Source: Mytilus trossulus
Taxonomy: Eukaryota > Mollusca > Bivalvia > Mytilida > Mytilidae
Direction of reading: 5' to 3'
NCBI RefSeq assembly: GCF_036588685.1
Contig: NC_086381.1
Coordinates: forward strand, 63,867,436-63,931,435
DNA length: 64,000 bases
Shown here: positions 21,131 through 33,957 of the stretch, one piece after another
Numbering within the stretch: the first letter of the stretch is position 1
Layout: the number at the start of each line of letters is the position of its first letter
The notes under the pieces: generated by a model
Database searches by the model: none
What the model was told of the DNA's origin: nothing
Seen by the model: only the letters and a program-made list of their open reading frames with translations
Translations under genes and position numbers: made by a program

Positions 21131-22460
21131 GGCAGCAAAGAAAACAGTTAAAAACGATGCAGAAAAAAATGTATGACGGTACATGAGATGAAGAAATACT
21201 TCTAAAAAAAATACACAAAGATATTTAAAATCAGAAAAAAAGAATACCTTTCTGTAAGTAAAACCATGACAAATTATAATATAACGTGTTCAATGAATAC
21301 AAAAAAAAAGGGTTATGTCAATGAGACATCAATCTGACAAAAGTAAACAAAATATATAGATTCAACTGTAAACAACAAACAATTGTGAAAGGAGATGTGT
21401 GGTAAAGATCAGTATGACAGCAGTTGTTTTTTCAGATGCAGATCTAGGATTATGAGAAAAGTGTCCACATGCTCTACACTAGACAAAGTTGGATTGAAAT
21501 AGTTGGAATTAGATAAACTATAATTATAGCTTCATAAGAGGACACAGGATCACCCCCGCCATATTCAAACACAATCAAATGATTTTTTAATATTTTATAA
21601 AACGTTTGAATAATGATGTTAGAAAACATTTTTCTTATGATATTCATATAACATTTAAATGATGTTTTGAGATTATGAACATTATAAAAACATTTTGTAA
21701 AATGTTTTTTGAACATTTTCACAACATTTTATCCTGCAACACATTTTTGTTTTATGTTTTAAAAATGTTTCAAGGATATTTTAATATAAACAAACATTTA
21801 TAAAACATTTTACAAACATTGTCAACAAAATTTAGAAACGTTTTAATGATGTCTTAAAAATATCCTGGACATTTTATGGAAAATGTTTTGAAAATATTTC
21901 TGATGCCATACAATAGCACGTTATTTTAATATTTTCTACGATATTTTCCAAACATTTTTCAAAATGTTTTAAAAACATAAACAAAATATTTTTGTGTTAA
22001 CTGGGTATACATACGAAAAAAAACTAGATAGACTTCGTCCCGGCTCGTTATTTTCTAAAGAACTCAGTTGAAAAGAATCTATACAACCATAAAAGATTTA
22101 AATGGACTGAAATATTATTACATTATTTCGCTGACATTTCAATATGACTGCAATATAATTTTATTATTTGACCTAAATATCTACATATGTTGTAAATAAT
22201 TGGTAAGACACAACGTAACGTTGTACTTGTGTATTTGTACATATAACAAGTGATTTTTTTCTTTTTTAAAAAGATTGAAATGGTTGGTTATGAAAAACAT
22301 GACAGAGTTTGAGACGGAGCAGAGGATTAAAACAAACTGTATTGGAATGGAATCAATCGATATAATTTCTATTCCATGTTTCATGTATTCTATTTCGAAT
22401 CATTTGCACCTGAATACTTTTGATATTCGATTAGAACTAGTTTAGAAGTTTATGCATTCG

Positions 22461-23500
22461 TTAACTTTTAATTGTGTTATTTGGGTGAATTTACGTTTAC
22501 TTTATTTTATTAAAAGATATACAAATATGATAATATAAGACTTTCAGCGGTAAATGAGTCATCAAATTCTGTGAGGTTAATATCTGTTCAAAAGTTAGAG
22601 TTGCGACCATGGTCGAGGATTCTACTTTCAATGTCATGACTAACTGTTGCCGTTTTTTCATGACGTGTCGTAAAATTGCCAATATGAATCGAAGCATATA
22701 CACAGTTTGCCAGATCATATAAATCTATCAAACTGCCAAAACTTGTTATGTGTTTAATTATGTTTCAACTTACAAGGTATAAAAGTTGGATCACGTAATA
22801 GCATCATATTGAGAAATTACACATTCTTTCTGTGGAAAAAAGATTTCATATTTTAACAAACAATTAAATTTTGTATTTTAGGATGGGGAAGAAAAAAGGA
22901 GCAAAACACACATTTTACAATAATTCAAACGTTAAACAACTTTTTTGTAGTTAACGGAAAGAGATAAGAATGTTTATTGCAAATCGAAACAGATTTAGAA
23001 AAAAATATATAAGCAGGAAGTCTTGGATGGGAGACGGCAGCCCATTAGAAGCTTAACAATTATAGTAAAATTCTCCAATGGAAAAAAATGTTATATAAAC
23101 TTAACAATTTGTTAGCACATGCTTACAATGCGACATTGTTGGTACGCCATTGAAATCGTTATCATGTTTTGTTAGAATTTGAAACATATTGTTGTTTCAA
23201 GAAAATATTACATCCATATGCATTCATGAAAGATGAAGACGCGGAAATCTTTGGATTACAAACATTTTTTTTCTTTCCATGCTCATCCATCAAAACGGCA
23301 ACCTTTTCTTTTGTGCGCCAATTGTTCAAGTTGGTTTCAATATTGCACTATGTTACAAACTATATTGAATTATTTTACATGCCAATATCAATTTACTGAC
23401 CCAAGCTCTTTAAAAAAAAGTATGCAGTGAGCAATCAATATTCATAATAATAACACACTTTTACACGTGATGAGCTACTATATATCATACGGAAATTAGA
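22461..23500. other. No gene seen
   Basis: AT-rich. A splice-acceptor-like TTTTGTATTTTAG at about 22883 precedes a 23-codon frame starting MGKKKGAKHTFYNN, too short to call. Confidence 0.5.
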
Positions 23501-23519
23501 AAAAGGTTATAATTTAAGT

Positions 23520-23655
23520 ATACTTTTAGTTGAGTTGACACTTAAGTTAGTTTATGCATACCACTTAAGAAATTTACCTAAGTAAGGGAATTCTTAGTGA
23601 AATCTTAGTTTAAGGAATACCTAAGTTAAGATGTTTTATGCATACGGGCCCAGAT
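23520..23655. repeat. CTTAAG/CTAAGTTAAG-rich fragment, possible MITE end
   Basis: Repeated TTAAGT/ACTTAAG words and the phrase TTTATGCATAC occur twice (about 23552 and 23634), the second followed by GGGCCCAG. This looks like one terminus of a foldback element, but the opposite end is unclear. Confidence 0.35.
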
Positions 23656-23879
23656 TCTTTCGTTTCCCAACGAGCACTTTGTTTCTTCTTCTAGGTGTAG
23701 TCAAACTATTAAGTTGACTAAGCCAGAATTCTTGTCTAACCTACGACTTTTTTCACCGAAAGCATGATAGGCATGAACCGGCGACGGCAGCTACGGCGGC
23801 AGCCTTATCTTACTTATTAAAAGCTTTATAGTTTAGAAGGTGGAAAACCTGGATGCTTCATATAGATTGCCTTTGTTAC

Positions 23880-24790
23880 GAAGTTTTCCTTCTGTCACAG
23901 GTCCATTGTCCTTGTCCTCATTTTCATGGTTCAGTCACACTTGTAAACAAGTACAGATTACTGGTAATGTTAATTTCTCTCTATGAGTAATATGCTTACT
24001 TTTTTTGGTATGTGCGTACCTTGCAAGGTCCTTATGCCCGTCACATGACCTCAACCTGATTTCATTGTTTATTGTTTGGTTGTAAAGTCCATATCTTAGA
24101 TACAATAAGCAATAGATCTAGTATATTTGGTCCATGGAAGGATTGTAAGATGCACATGTCAAACTGACAGGTGTCATATGACCTTGAAGTCATATTCATT
24201 GTTCAGAGGTTTATAGATCAGATCTTGTGTTTTGGTCTGTTTTTCTTATACTGTATGCAACTGGTCTACCTTATTTGGTGTATGGAAGAACTGTAACGTG
24301 TATATGTCCAGGTGGCAGGTGACCTCTAAGTGTTTGAGTTTTGGTCGTTTTTCTAAAATATACGCAATAAGTCAACTGTAGTCGGTGTTTTGGAATATTT
24401 CATGATAAACGTATCATTCTCACAGTTCTAATTTGACCTTGACCTAATTTGTATGGTTCATTGCTCACTGTTAAGTTAATGCGTTACAGTCTGTTTTTTC
24501 CTGAACTATAAGCAATAGACCAACTATATTTGTTTTATGGAAGGATTGTAAGCTGGTGTCTGTCTGGTTTAGTTCATCTGACCTCGATCTCATTTTCATT
24601 AATCATTGTTCAATGTTGAGTGTTCTTGGTTAAGTCTGTTTCTAAGAAACTATAAGCAATAGGTCAACTGTTTTTGGTGTATTGAATGATTGTTTGATGT
24701 ACCTGTATTTCTCGTTTGGTTTCCGATACCTTCACCTCATTTTCCTAAATCATTTTAAGTTTATGTAATAGTTGTAGTAAAGCTTTCTAT
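23880..24790 (+). repeat. Diverged tandem repeat, ~145-bp unit (repeat E)
   Basis: A phrase like CTATAAGCAATAGGTCAACT followed by TATTTGGTGTATGGAAGGATTG recurs near 24110, 24256, 24365, 24509 and 24653. Each unit also holds CTGACCTTGACCTCATTTTC and GTTCATTGTTCA variants. Reverse copies occur at 52.1-52.8 kb and 54.7-55.1 kb. Confidence 0.75.
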
Positions 24791-25785
24791 TTTTGATTAT
24801 CAACATAATATCAATGGTTGGTAATCAAGAAAGCGAGACATTTCAGCGTGTGCACTCTTGTTTGTGAACGTCTATGATAATCATTTTACACTCCTGTTCG
24901 CGTTTGTGTCACTAAAGAGCATACGATAATATACCAAGGACAGATGATAACGCTTGTACATTCAACATTTCTAAGAAAACCCATTCAAAGGTTCTCAAAA
25001 AGATTATAAATTAAATAAATAAGCTTTATTTAGAGTCGGCAATAGTCAAACATAAGCTCTAATGAGCTTTTAACCGACATAATTTGCGTCAATAAATCGG
25101 CTAAAAGTGTTTGAAATAATTTGCAGGCAAACAAAAAACATGTTTCATGTTAAGTGTGTTGATAAACTTTGAGGCGAAAAAGAAAGACTCATTACATATT
25201 TACCAAGATTGCTATACAAAGATATAACAGTGATTCATATAGCGGTTTGGTGGGAGGGGGAATAGCTGCACACCGATGTTGCAGGTTAATTTGTAACAAA
25301 CTGGAAATGTAATCTCAAGCACATAACAATCTGGGTTCTCTCTGTCTAGCTAATATATAAACACATAACCCTTTGTGTTCGTATATACTCATTAAGAACT
25401 GAAGTACCGAAATTAAAAGACTAAAATCAACAGCACAATTCTGTTCTAAATCTTTTCTATTGACATAGAAAATGTTTAAGGTTACTCATTGAAAAAAATA
25501 AATCGAATCAAGTAGAAGGCATTTTATATCTAACGTATACGCTGCATATATGGTTACATGAATAGATGGGCAACGGAGGTTTGAACGACCAAAAAGATGT
25601 AACACAATCTGTTTAGCCAAAATATTAATAGATTAATTACAACCAGTACCATTCAAATTTATCACTTTTAAATAAAGTTTTAGCTACTCAATAGATTGCC
25701 ATTCATACTTTCTTCCTTTGCTCTTCATTTAACAAAATGACTTAACAATTAACCAATCCGTATCGAAGAATGTCACCTTGTTACC
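24791..25785. other. No gene seen
   Basis: AT-rich sequence with no supported features. Confidence 0.5.
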
Positions 25786-25789
25786 TGAT

Positions 25790-26290
25790 ATCTAGAACTT
25801 CATGTCCAATTTGGTCATATTTATTAAATGATATTAACATTTTGTTGTTATTTGTGTATTATTGTCATTCTGTTTATTTCCTTTTGTTTCATATTCTGAC
25901 ATTGGACTCGGACTTCTGATATACTGAGTTTTACTGTGCGTATAGTTGTGCGTTTGTTTTTCGTCATTGGTGAGAGGTATTTGGGGAGGGTTCAGATCTT
26001 TAAAAAAATGTTTAACCCCGCTTTAATTTTGTGCCTGTTCCAAGTCAGGAGCATCTGGCCTTTGTTAGTGTGGTATGATTTTAATTTTAGTTTCTTTTGT
26101 ATAATACGGAGTGTGTATGACATCCATTATCACTGAACTATGCATATTTATTAAGGTGCCACCTGAAGGACGCCTCCGGGTGCGACAGTTTCTCGCTACA
26201 TTGAAGACACATTGACAGCCTTCGACTGTTGTCTGCTCTTTGGTCGGGTTGTTGTCGCTTTGACACATTCCCCATTTCCATTCTCAATTT
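25790..26290 (+). repeat. Dispersed repeat C, near full-length copy
   Basis: Landmarks: GACATTGGACTCGGACTTC, GAGAGGTATTTGGGGAGGG, TTAACCCCGC, CCAAGTCAGGAGCATCTGG, GGACGCCTCCGGGTGCGAC, TTTCTCGCTACATTGAAGAC and CACATTCCCCATTTCCATTC. Partial copies lie at 35385 (+), 46180 (-), 15505 (-) and a relative at 62440 (+). Confidence 0.75.
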
Positions 26291-29200
26291 TAGAGTATAA
26301 AGTCTTGAATGTCAACTGATAGGTAATATAAAGTTAAATATTTGTATTGCAACGTGAGGTTGACTTTACACCTCGTTCGAGACTGTGAAATTTTGATAAA
26401 ATGTAAATTCGTTTTGCTGTTAATGCTTGCCTTGCTAACGAACGAAAAATGTTATGTTTACGAAACAGTACTTTGTTGCTGTTCATTAGTTTCCAACATA
26501 TGTCGTTTTTTTAACCTAGATGTGTCTTCTTAATTGGTTAATCAGATTTTGACATCGATGAACTAATCAGCATACATTTGACTCCCTAAAATTATCTCCC
26601 TATCTTATGTCCTATATTTTTCTAATCATGACAATGGAAGCTAATGTAGGAGTGATGTGCCGTCAATTAATTTCTTAAAAATTCGTTTACATTTGATCCA
26701 AATGAAATTTAAGAAATAATTGTTTCGATTCTTAAAGAGACAAATATGGTAATTAAAAAACTGAAGCGAGGGTGGGTATGCTGTGTGTGTGTGTGGCTGT
26801 TCTTTTTGACTCCCTGTTTGATAAAGGTCAAATATCTTTATAAATATGTAGTTTGTTTATGTTATTTCGTGAATAAATGCTAGAAAAAATCTTTATAATT
26901 CTTTAAATTCTCAAACAGTACATTTGCCATTTTTAATTTACATTTTTTTCTCGTAAGCTTCCGTCAAATCCAAATTAAGTTGACATTTTAACTAAGGAGC
27001 CGCCATGTTGACTTGCTGAAATGAGTTAATATGCGAATGATGCCATAGAATAGAAAATAAAACAAAACCTACCTCAAAAATCAGTTATAATACAATATCA
27101 TACGAATTCCGATGGTTCACGTAACAGAAAACTTTCAACTTGAGCGGTTTCATTTGTATGACGTCATGTTATGAAATGACTTAAATGCGCCAAAAAGATT
27201 TAAAGACTTTCGCGGAATTTTATTTTATTTTTATTTTGTTGATTTCCCCAAGCTCTTGTGCATTACTTTTTTTTATTATGCATACTAATAAGAATAAAAG
27301 TAATTTTGTCTTTTTTTATTGCACTTGTTTTAAACAAAAAAATCGGCAAATAGTATGCAAATAGGTTCTAATACATGTAGATTTACGTGAGAAGTTTATT
27401 GTAACAGCCAGTATTATGTATATCTCTGAGTCTACGCTAAGTATATTTTATCGATGATTTTATCACAGTGTTGTTTACAAATCTAAAGAAGCACGTCATA
27501 TTAGAATTGTATTTGAAATGTTGAATGTATCTTTCAATCTGTAAGACGCATCATTTAATAAACCTAAATGTTTTTGAAAATTAAAATGATGTTTTTTTCG
27601 GGAAGAATTGTCACTTATTGATGGAAATTTGAAACTAGATTCCTTCAACACCCCCTTTTCCGTTTTTAAAAGTTATGCCGTGTCTAAGTATGCGTTTTTA
27701 CAGGCACCAATTTTCACCCTATCCTGAAAACCATAGTGTAACATCACAAAGAAAGACAATTTATAACATTTTAGTTGAAAAGACTTAACTAATTCAATAG
27801 CCAAATAAACAAAAACGATGGGAAAGCCAGTGACACTGAAGAGCTACTTCCGGTAGGCACGCGGGAAAGGGGACATAATCTAAAAAATTTGAGGTGGCGC
27901 TGTATAAACCAGCGTGTAAACAAAAACGTAGCCTGTGCTTCAGACAATAAATCTATTAAAAAACTTATCATCCATCAGTTTTTTAGGTTAATTTTTCATT
28001 AGAATAGATTTAGTCACACGACTGCCAAATTCGGTATTCAAATAAGTGCTCCGTTACTGAAATATGATAAATCAAAAGACTACCTCCGTTAATTTCCAAA
28101 AAAAAACGCGGGTAATCCCCACGACTACAAACAACTGACACAAATGCATCCTAAAGCTTTTAATTGGTCGAGATATAAATAAATGTGACCTAAAAACATA
28201 TGGGCACATGACTATGTACAGGATTCCCCGTCACTCTGAGTCTTGTTTACATAATAAATACTTCAACCGGAGGTCAAAATTCAACATTTTTCAGACGTTT
28301 TGGGAGTTATTTCGGTGCAAAATCATGCAAATTATGTCATAATTTACAGATTTTAAGCACAAAATTGATTGAGACAACGAAGGGTGATGATGTTTTCAGG
28401 ATTTTTAATATATTTTACTTAAACTGTTGAGTGGTTGAAGGCTTTACACCGTCATTTGCTGATGTTTACAAGTTGCCAAAACTCCTCGTATCACATTTTC
28501 TGTAGTTATTTAATTATGCTGCTGGTGTATAACAGATTTATGTAATACATTGAAACTGGTTTAATCTCTGAACGAATTTGTCCATATAAATGACTGCCAT
28601 TGTCTTGAAGTAGACCTTCCCCCCTTTTTTCAACAACAAAAATTCAGTTAGTCAAAAGTTGTTATCTGAATAAGCATGCAAAAATGCAAAGTGTAAGCAC
28701 TCAGCCTGTCTTTGTTTTAAGTCAATTTTTAGGGTAATGGTTACAGTCATTCTTTGATTCTGTAAATTATTCGAAATCTGAAATTTTTCAACTTGTCAAT
28801 TTTTAAAAGTAAATGTACCAATCAACAAATATTGCCTGCCTACTACTGATGCATCAATAATTTTCATATTTTGTTCATGTTTATATAAAAAAAAAATACT
28901 AGGCAAGTGGGAAAATAACACTCACACATGTTTATAAATGTCTATCCCTATCATGCTTATCAAGCAACCTGATGTACACTATTTACTAACTATTCATGTT
29001 TGAGTGTGTCTGGGCCCTGGGGCATATTTAACTCTTGAGATCTTGAGATTAACATTCAATTGGAATGCCCAATGCCTAGTACATCAAATTCTAAATACAT
29101 GTTAGAGCTACATGTATATGACCATTTAAAGCATTAACAAAATGCTATATCACTTCCAAAGTCTACTTTAAAAATGGTATATGAATGTCTCACTCTGATT

Positions 29201-29460
29201 TTGGTGATCCTGTTTTCTTGCATTGATATCAATTCTTGGCCCACATTTTTATTTTACACCAGTCTACAAGAAAACAAAGCTTGGACACAGGATCCACAGT
29301 TTATTAAGAATCATACCATTCCTATATCTGTGTGCTGATTTTTCTGCAATAGAATACCTTTTCACACATTTTACTCCATTCTAAAAGCACACAATTGCAA
29401 TAATTTGCAAAATCATGTGTTTTCATACCTAGGAAAAGGGCACATAGACATCTCATTCAT
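26291..29460. other. No gene recognised; CpG-bearing patches at 27.8-28.3 kb
   Basis: Mostly AT-rich non-coding DNA with a short (TG)n at about 26780. Around 27830-27920 and 28200-28280 the base use changes: ACTTCCGG, GGCACGCGGGAAAGG and ACCGGAGGTC look like ETS-type, CpG-containing promoter words. No adjoining exon could be supported. Confidence 0.35.
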
Positions 29461-29469
29461 AATACTAAA

Positions 29470-29545
29470 CAAGGAGCAGGATCTGCTTACTCTTCCAGAG
29501 CACCTCAGATCAATTATATGTTGTGGGTTCAAGTTGATCAGGTTT
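29470..29545 (+). repeat. Fragment of retroelement tail (repeat A)
   Basis: GGAGCAGGATCTGCTTACTC followed by TTCCAGAGCACCTCAGATCA matches the same stretch at 49.35 kb. Confidence 0.7.
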
Positions 29546-29867
29546 TTTTCTAATTTGTATATTAGTTTAAACTTTTCATCAAAAAGTCTGAAAAAAGAGA
29601 TATGTATCTACTAAAAATGATTTATTTAGGTGCAGGGGTTACCACACTTTGAAATCTACATGGAAGCAAAACAGTGAAAAGTCATGTCATGATAGGCCAC
29701 TTGAGAGACCTCACTACGTAAAGGAGAAGTGAACAATTCTAGAAACTTTCCATTTAAGTTATTCAAACCTTATAAAGAATAAAAGACCATCATTTTGACT
29801 TTTTATATCTTTTATTTTTCTTATGACTCAAATACAACAGTACATACATGTATATGTCTGATACCAG

Positions 29868-30040
29868 TGACCGATCCAGAACTTTTTCTAGGAGGGGGGT
29901 TGCTGCTGCTGACTAACTTAAGAGGGGCCCGGTCCAGTGATTCCCTATTTAATCAACCATTTTTTTTCCTATGAAAGGGGGGCCCGGTCCAGTGATTCCC
30001 TTTTTAATCAACCATTTTTGTCCTACGAAAGGGGGCCCTA
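29868..30040. repeat. Dispersed element with two ~54-bp tandem units
   Basis: Starts CAGTGACCGATCCAGAAC. GGGGCCCGGTCCAGTGATTC begins units at 29924 and 29979, and a third GGGGCCC lies at 30032 (periods 55 and 53). The inter-unit text is TTTAATCAACCATTTTT. Confidence 0.8.
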
Positions 30041-30084
30041 TGAATATGCTAGCTTTGCATCAATGAATCTCAGGTTTTTCAATG

Positions 30085-30490
30085 ACATTAGTATTATTCC
30101 ACTGCATGTTGATTTTGATAGCGAAATCAACATTTGATTGGTTGAAACTTTGACACGTGAGGTCGAACAAAACTTCATATTCACCTCTGAGTATCATATT
30201 CCCCTCTGACATGTCGGGACTAAATCGTGCGACGTTATGCGCGGTTTATGTACATAACGTCTTGAACTTATTTTCTAAATAGCAATAGCAAATATCATTA
30301 TCGTGTTCAAATTTATTTCATACGTTAGAACAAAAAGACTAATTAAATAATCAATGTTTATCCGTACTGTTTATCAATATGTATGTCGTGTTCAGTAATA
30401 AAAACAAGCGAATAAGTCTGAAAAAATGCCGGTATGCAAACTAATATTTGAAGTTCAGATAGTACATAAAGCTTAGGCAGTGGAATAAAA
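30085..30490. repeat. Possible ~400-bp foldback element
   Basis: ATTATTCCACTGC at about 30091 and GCAGTGGAATAA at about 30476 form an inverted pair. A smaller hairpin GTTGATTT...AAATCAAC lies just inside the left end, and CCTCGGG-AAATAG-CCCGAGG at about 30506 lies outside the right end. Confidence 0.4.
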
Positions 30491-30599
30491 CATTCATTTC
30501 CCTTGGCCTCGGGAAATAGCCCGAGGGAAATATGATTTTTCGAGGGTGAACAAATCTTCATATCTCCATCAGGCACGGGAAATAAATGTATAATATTGT

Positions 30600-31990
30600 A
30601 TTACAACAGCATAGTGTCTCATGTACATTTACCCCACGTTGTCAATATAAAATGGTGGAGTGTTTCACATTGTATGTATATTTGAAAATATAAAAATGTT
30701 TAGAAATAAAAGTGTATTAAATGATGAATAAATACACAGTCATAAAAATAATGTTAAAATGAAAAATATGTAAAAAGTATGTTAAACAATTAAGGAGAAC
30801 TATTGTTAACATTAAAAAGGTTTTTAAAGTAAAATCAAGTCAAATAGTCTTCTGTCCCATACATGTAAATCCTTAATATAGAAATCCTGCTCTTCTTATT
30901 CCTATTGTTATCTGAAAATATATAATTTATGCAGATGATATTATCAAATGAATATAATTTCAAACTTCTCTAGAGTTGCTTTATGATCGGTAAAATATAA
31001 TATATATTTAAATTGTCTACTGACAAAAACTTGATCTTCTGAGGTCCCAATTTAAGAAAAAAATGTTGAAAGGAAATCCTGGAATCCGAAGGATCAACCC
31101 CGAAATCATGAGCTAAAGAATACCCAATCCAGACGTCCCGTAAAAGGTCCTCTAGGAAAGGTAATAATTATTCACACCAACAGATGTTTGGAGAAATTTT
31201 CTACTGATAAATTCATTTACTTAGTATCTGAAATTCATCACCATATTACATATCAACCTTTTTAATAGATATAAATAATGTTTAAATAAAGTATAACGTA
31301 ATATGCAACATTAAATTATCTTACAGGTATCTGTTATTTAAAAGATAACTTTTCATTCAACCATTCATATCTTTAATTCTTCATACCAGTAATTCATAAT
31401 AAATGTATCCAACGCCAATAAAACCTGGCCACAACACCTAGCCAATACTGTAGGTGGCAATAAAATTCAACAATAAATCACATAATTTTTATTAGCATGG
31501 AAGGAGGGACAGAATTTAAACTTTCCTACTGGTGAATATTTCATATACCTGAAATCTTTAAAAGATATTTTACATGCCCATATGCACAATTCAGCAAAAA
31601 CAATAGTACTGTTGTTCACATAGACAAGGGTCTCAGTCTGGATGGGGTGTTCTGCATTTCTTTATCATTTAATCTTTAAGTTCATTTGTCTCTAAAAAAA
31701 ATTATACTTTTTGTCCATAATTTCTCTTTCCTCAATATATAAATTAGCACGTCAATAGTTCAAAATGATTATGACCAGACCTCTGGCTTGCTGCTAGGAA
31801 TATTTTGATTTTTTTCTGGGATGCAAAGGAAGTCGTCCCAGAAAAAAGTAGTCTTGTCAGACTTCATAATTTTTTGGACTAGCATGTCATTTGCTCTATT
31901 TTTCCTTAATTTATGGTAATTTTTCTCTATTCTTGTTCCTTCAGTAATAGTTCTCTAATTCTTTATATGTTTTACTAGCTAGTCATAGTT
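30600..31990. other. No gene seen
   Basis: AT-rich unique-looking sequence. Confidence 0.5.
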
Positions 31991-31992
31991 TC

Positions 31993-32105
31993 CAGTGGCA
32001 GATCCAGGGATAGGGTTCCCGGGATTGGAATCTCCCTTTTTTGGGACGATCAATGCATTTGAATGGGGACATATAGTTGGAACCCCTCTTTATCCTGGGG
32101 ATAGT
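31993..32105 (+). repeat. Dispersed repeat fragment (GGATCC-type head)
   Basis: CAGTGGCAGATCCAGGGATA, TTGGAATCTCCC, GATCAATGCATTTGAATGGG and TTGGAACCCC form a repeat of a type common in mussel DNA. An 88-residue frame overlapping it is not a gene. Confidence 0.55.
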
Positions 32106-33730
32106 TATTTTTTTCCTATATTTTTATTTTGTTTGTTTTTTGTGTTTTTTGTCACACTTTTTGGGTTCAAAAATAAAAATATTAACCTTTTTACTATTCG
32201 AGACAACCAAACAAATCAGCACAAATGCTTTAACAACTGTAAAAATTTAATTAAAATTTAAGTGCTAACATTGACATGCCAAAATTGAAGTTTTATTCAA
32301 AATTGAAGTATCACGCTAGAAAAGGGGCGTTTATTTACATGTGGTCTACGGAAATTTACTGGATTTCAGAATCGAAATGAGGCAAACATGTAGCCATAAC
32401 CCGATCAGATTAATAAATTATGTAATGGATAACATTCATATCTTTCTACTAACCATTAAAAGTAATAATACCAGGATTTCGTGAGCTCAGAAACCTTAAT
32501 CTGTTGAAAAATGGCGTCGATTTATGTGCTTCCTTTTCGCAGCCTCAGTTACAATTTGACACGGAGTGATGGGTATTTATGCAAATATTTAGGGACTCCT
32601 ATCATCATAGATACTTTTTCATTTTATATTTAAATAGCCAATAGGATGGAAATGTGTCAGTTATTTTCAGAAGGGGAAAACACCCGCCATATTTTTATCT
32701 TCCAAAATAACAACGTCATTTGCCATTTTCAGATGTTCGTTTCTTGTAAAATAAAATCTTCTAAGAAGAAAAAATAGCATGGTCCCCTGTAAAACTTACC
32801 TATATAACTAATTGATGATGAAATGACACAAGTGTAATTGTCTTAAATGATAAATTTCTCGAAAAATCACACGTACACGATGTAAACAAATTGCCGCGAT
32901 GGCGCGATACTGTCGCCCTCTATGAAAAATCCGGATTGTCGCCCTTGATTTTCTGGCCGTTACGTCATATGGAAGGAGGCGCAGAATCGATCCGTGGCTT
33001 TCCCACTGAAACAGGTGAACATACAATGAGCGAATGAATTGGATGTATGATACACTGTGCGTAAAAGAGTATCAGAAAGACAATCATGGCCTGGGACAAA
33101 ATGTATAAATTTGTATTTGCGCTAAATGGGAAAAGTTTTGGACTTGATTTACGTTATTTTTTATAATTTTGATATAAATGATCAATGTCATAACATGATA
33201 ATAAGGCTGAATACATTTGGTGTGTCTGAAGCGTAAACGAATTCCTTTGCATTACGAATGCTCGAAAACAAAATTAACAAAACCAGGTAATTTCTGTACC
33301 AAGTCAGTACCTTATGACTAAAACAGATATATGTATGTTTATTTTGTAATTATTCTTTTTCAAGAGATATTTCAGTAAAATAATGTTATAAGTCATTTAA
33401 GTCCAAAAACATGCTCTTGATAATAGCTGTCATCAAATGCTACAGAGATACCAATAACACTAAATACATTTGCTGACTCAGATGTGCTTTTCTTCATTTT
33501 TGCCATCAGAAACGCCCAATATTAAATTAAGTTAATTTTTCCCTCAGGAAGTTGTAAATGACTTTTAAATTATAAGCAAAACAGTTTTTACATTCTAATA
33601 GAAATTGCAACTAGACACTTGGAAATCTTAAACATAATTTTTGAATACAGACTTTCTTTATGAGTTATGTCAATGATTAAATAACACATATATGAAATGA
33701 AATAACAGGAACTGCTTATTCACCCTGTAA
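32106..33730. other. No gene recognised; CpG-richer patch at 32.87-33.0 kb
   Basis: Around 32880-33005 the sequence is unusually CpG-rich for this window (GCCGCGATGGCGCGATAC, GGCCGTTACGTCATATGG). AAATGGCG occurs at 32509. This could be a promoter or 5' exon, but no coding exon was found. Confidence 0.35.
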
Positions 33731-33738
33731 ACCTTATA

Positions 33739-33955
33739 CCGTATAGCGGGTTATTTTCGCGGGTGTAAAATTTCGCGATTTTCATTTAATAAGGTATACG
33801 AAAAAATTTGGCGGTTATTATTTTGGCGGATTCAACATTTTTAACATTACCTTTGCATGTACACTTTAAAATTGGCCGAATTTATTTTGGCGATTTTGTT
33901 CTATCCGTGAAAATAAGCGAAAATTTACACCCCGCGAAAATAACCCGCTATACGG
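33739..33955. mobile_element. 217-bp MITE with TA flanks
   Basis: TIRs start CCGTATAGCGGGTTATTTTC and pair with GAAAATAACCCGCTATACGG at the other end, continuing inward through CGCGGGTGTAAA. TA lies on both sides (33737-33738, 33956-33957), consistent with a Tc1/mariner-type non-autonomous element. The superfamily is inferred from the TA. Confidence 0.8.
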
Positions 33956-33957
33956 TA

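Larger units (their letters stand above)
18637..22005. mobile_element. 3,369-bp TIR element with AAAACATTTT-rich ends
   Basis: The left end is CCCAGGTAGCACAAAACATT; the right end, reverse-complemented, is CCCAGTTAACACAAAAATAT. TAT flanks both ends (18634-18636, 22006-22008). In paralogous copy A the corresponding site near 10110 is empty. Both ends hold long arrays of ACATTTT/AAAATGT motifs (18650-19290 and 21590-21990). The left array includes a direct duplication of about 112 bases (ATATTGAGAAAATGAATTTA at 19069 and 19181). No transposase is seen. The interior carries a candidate two-exon gene, so it is either non-autonomous or encodes something unrecognised. The superfamily is unknown. Confidence 0.8.
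18050..22460. repeat. Paralogous duplication, copy B (interrupted)
   Basis: Collinear with 9470-10600 on both sides of the inserted element at 18637-22005. Left landmark: AACAAACCTTATATTCG (about 18211). Right landmarks: AGACTTCGTCCCGG (22029), ATCTACATATGTTGTAAA (about 22178) and the GGAGCAGAGG region (22316). A short similar stretch, ACAAACCTTCCATG, near 35925 hints at a third, mostly eroded copy. Confidence 0.7.

Noticed and set aside
31995-32261. 88-codon frame MADPGIGFPGLESP...
   Set aside because: The first third is a dispersed repeat and the rest is T-rich sequence.
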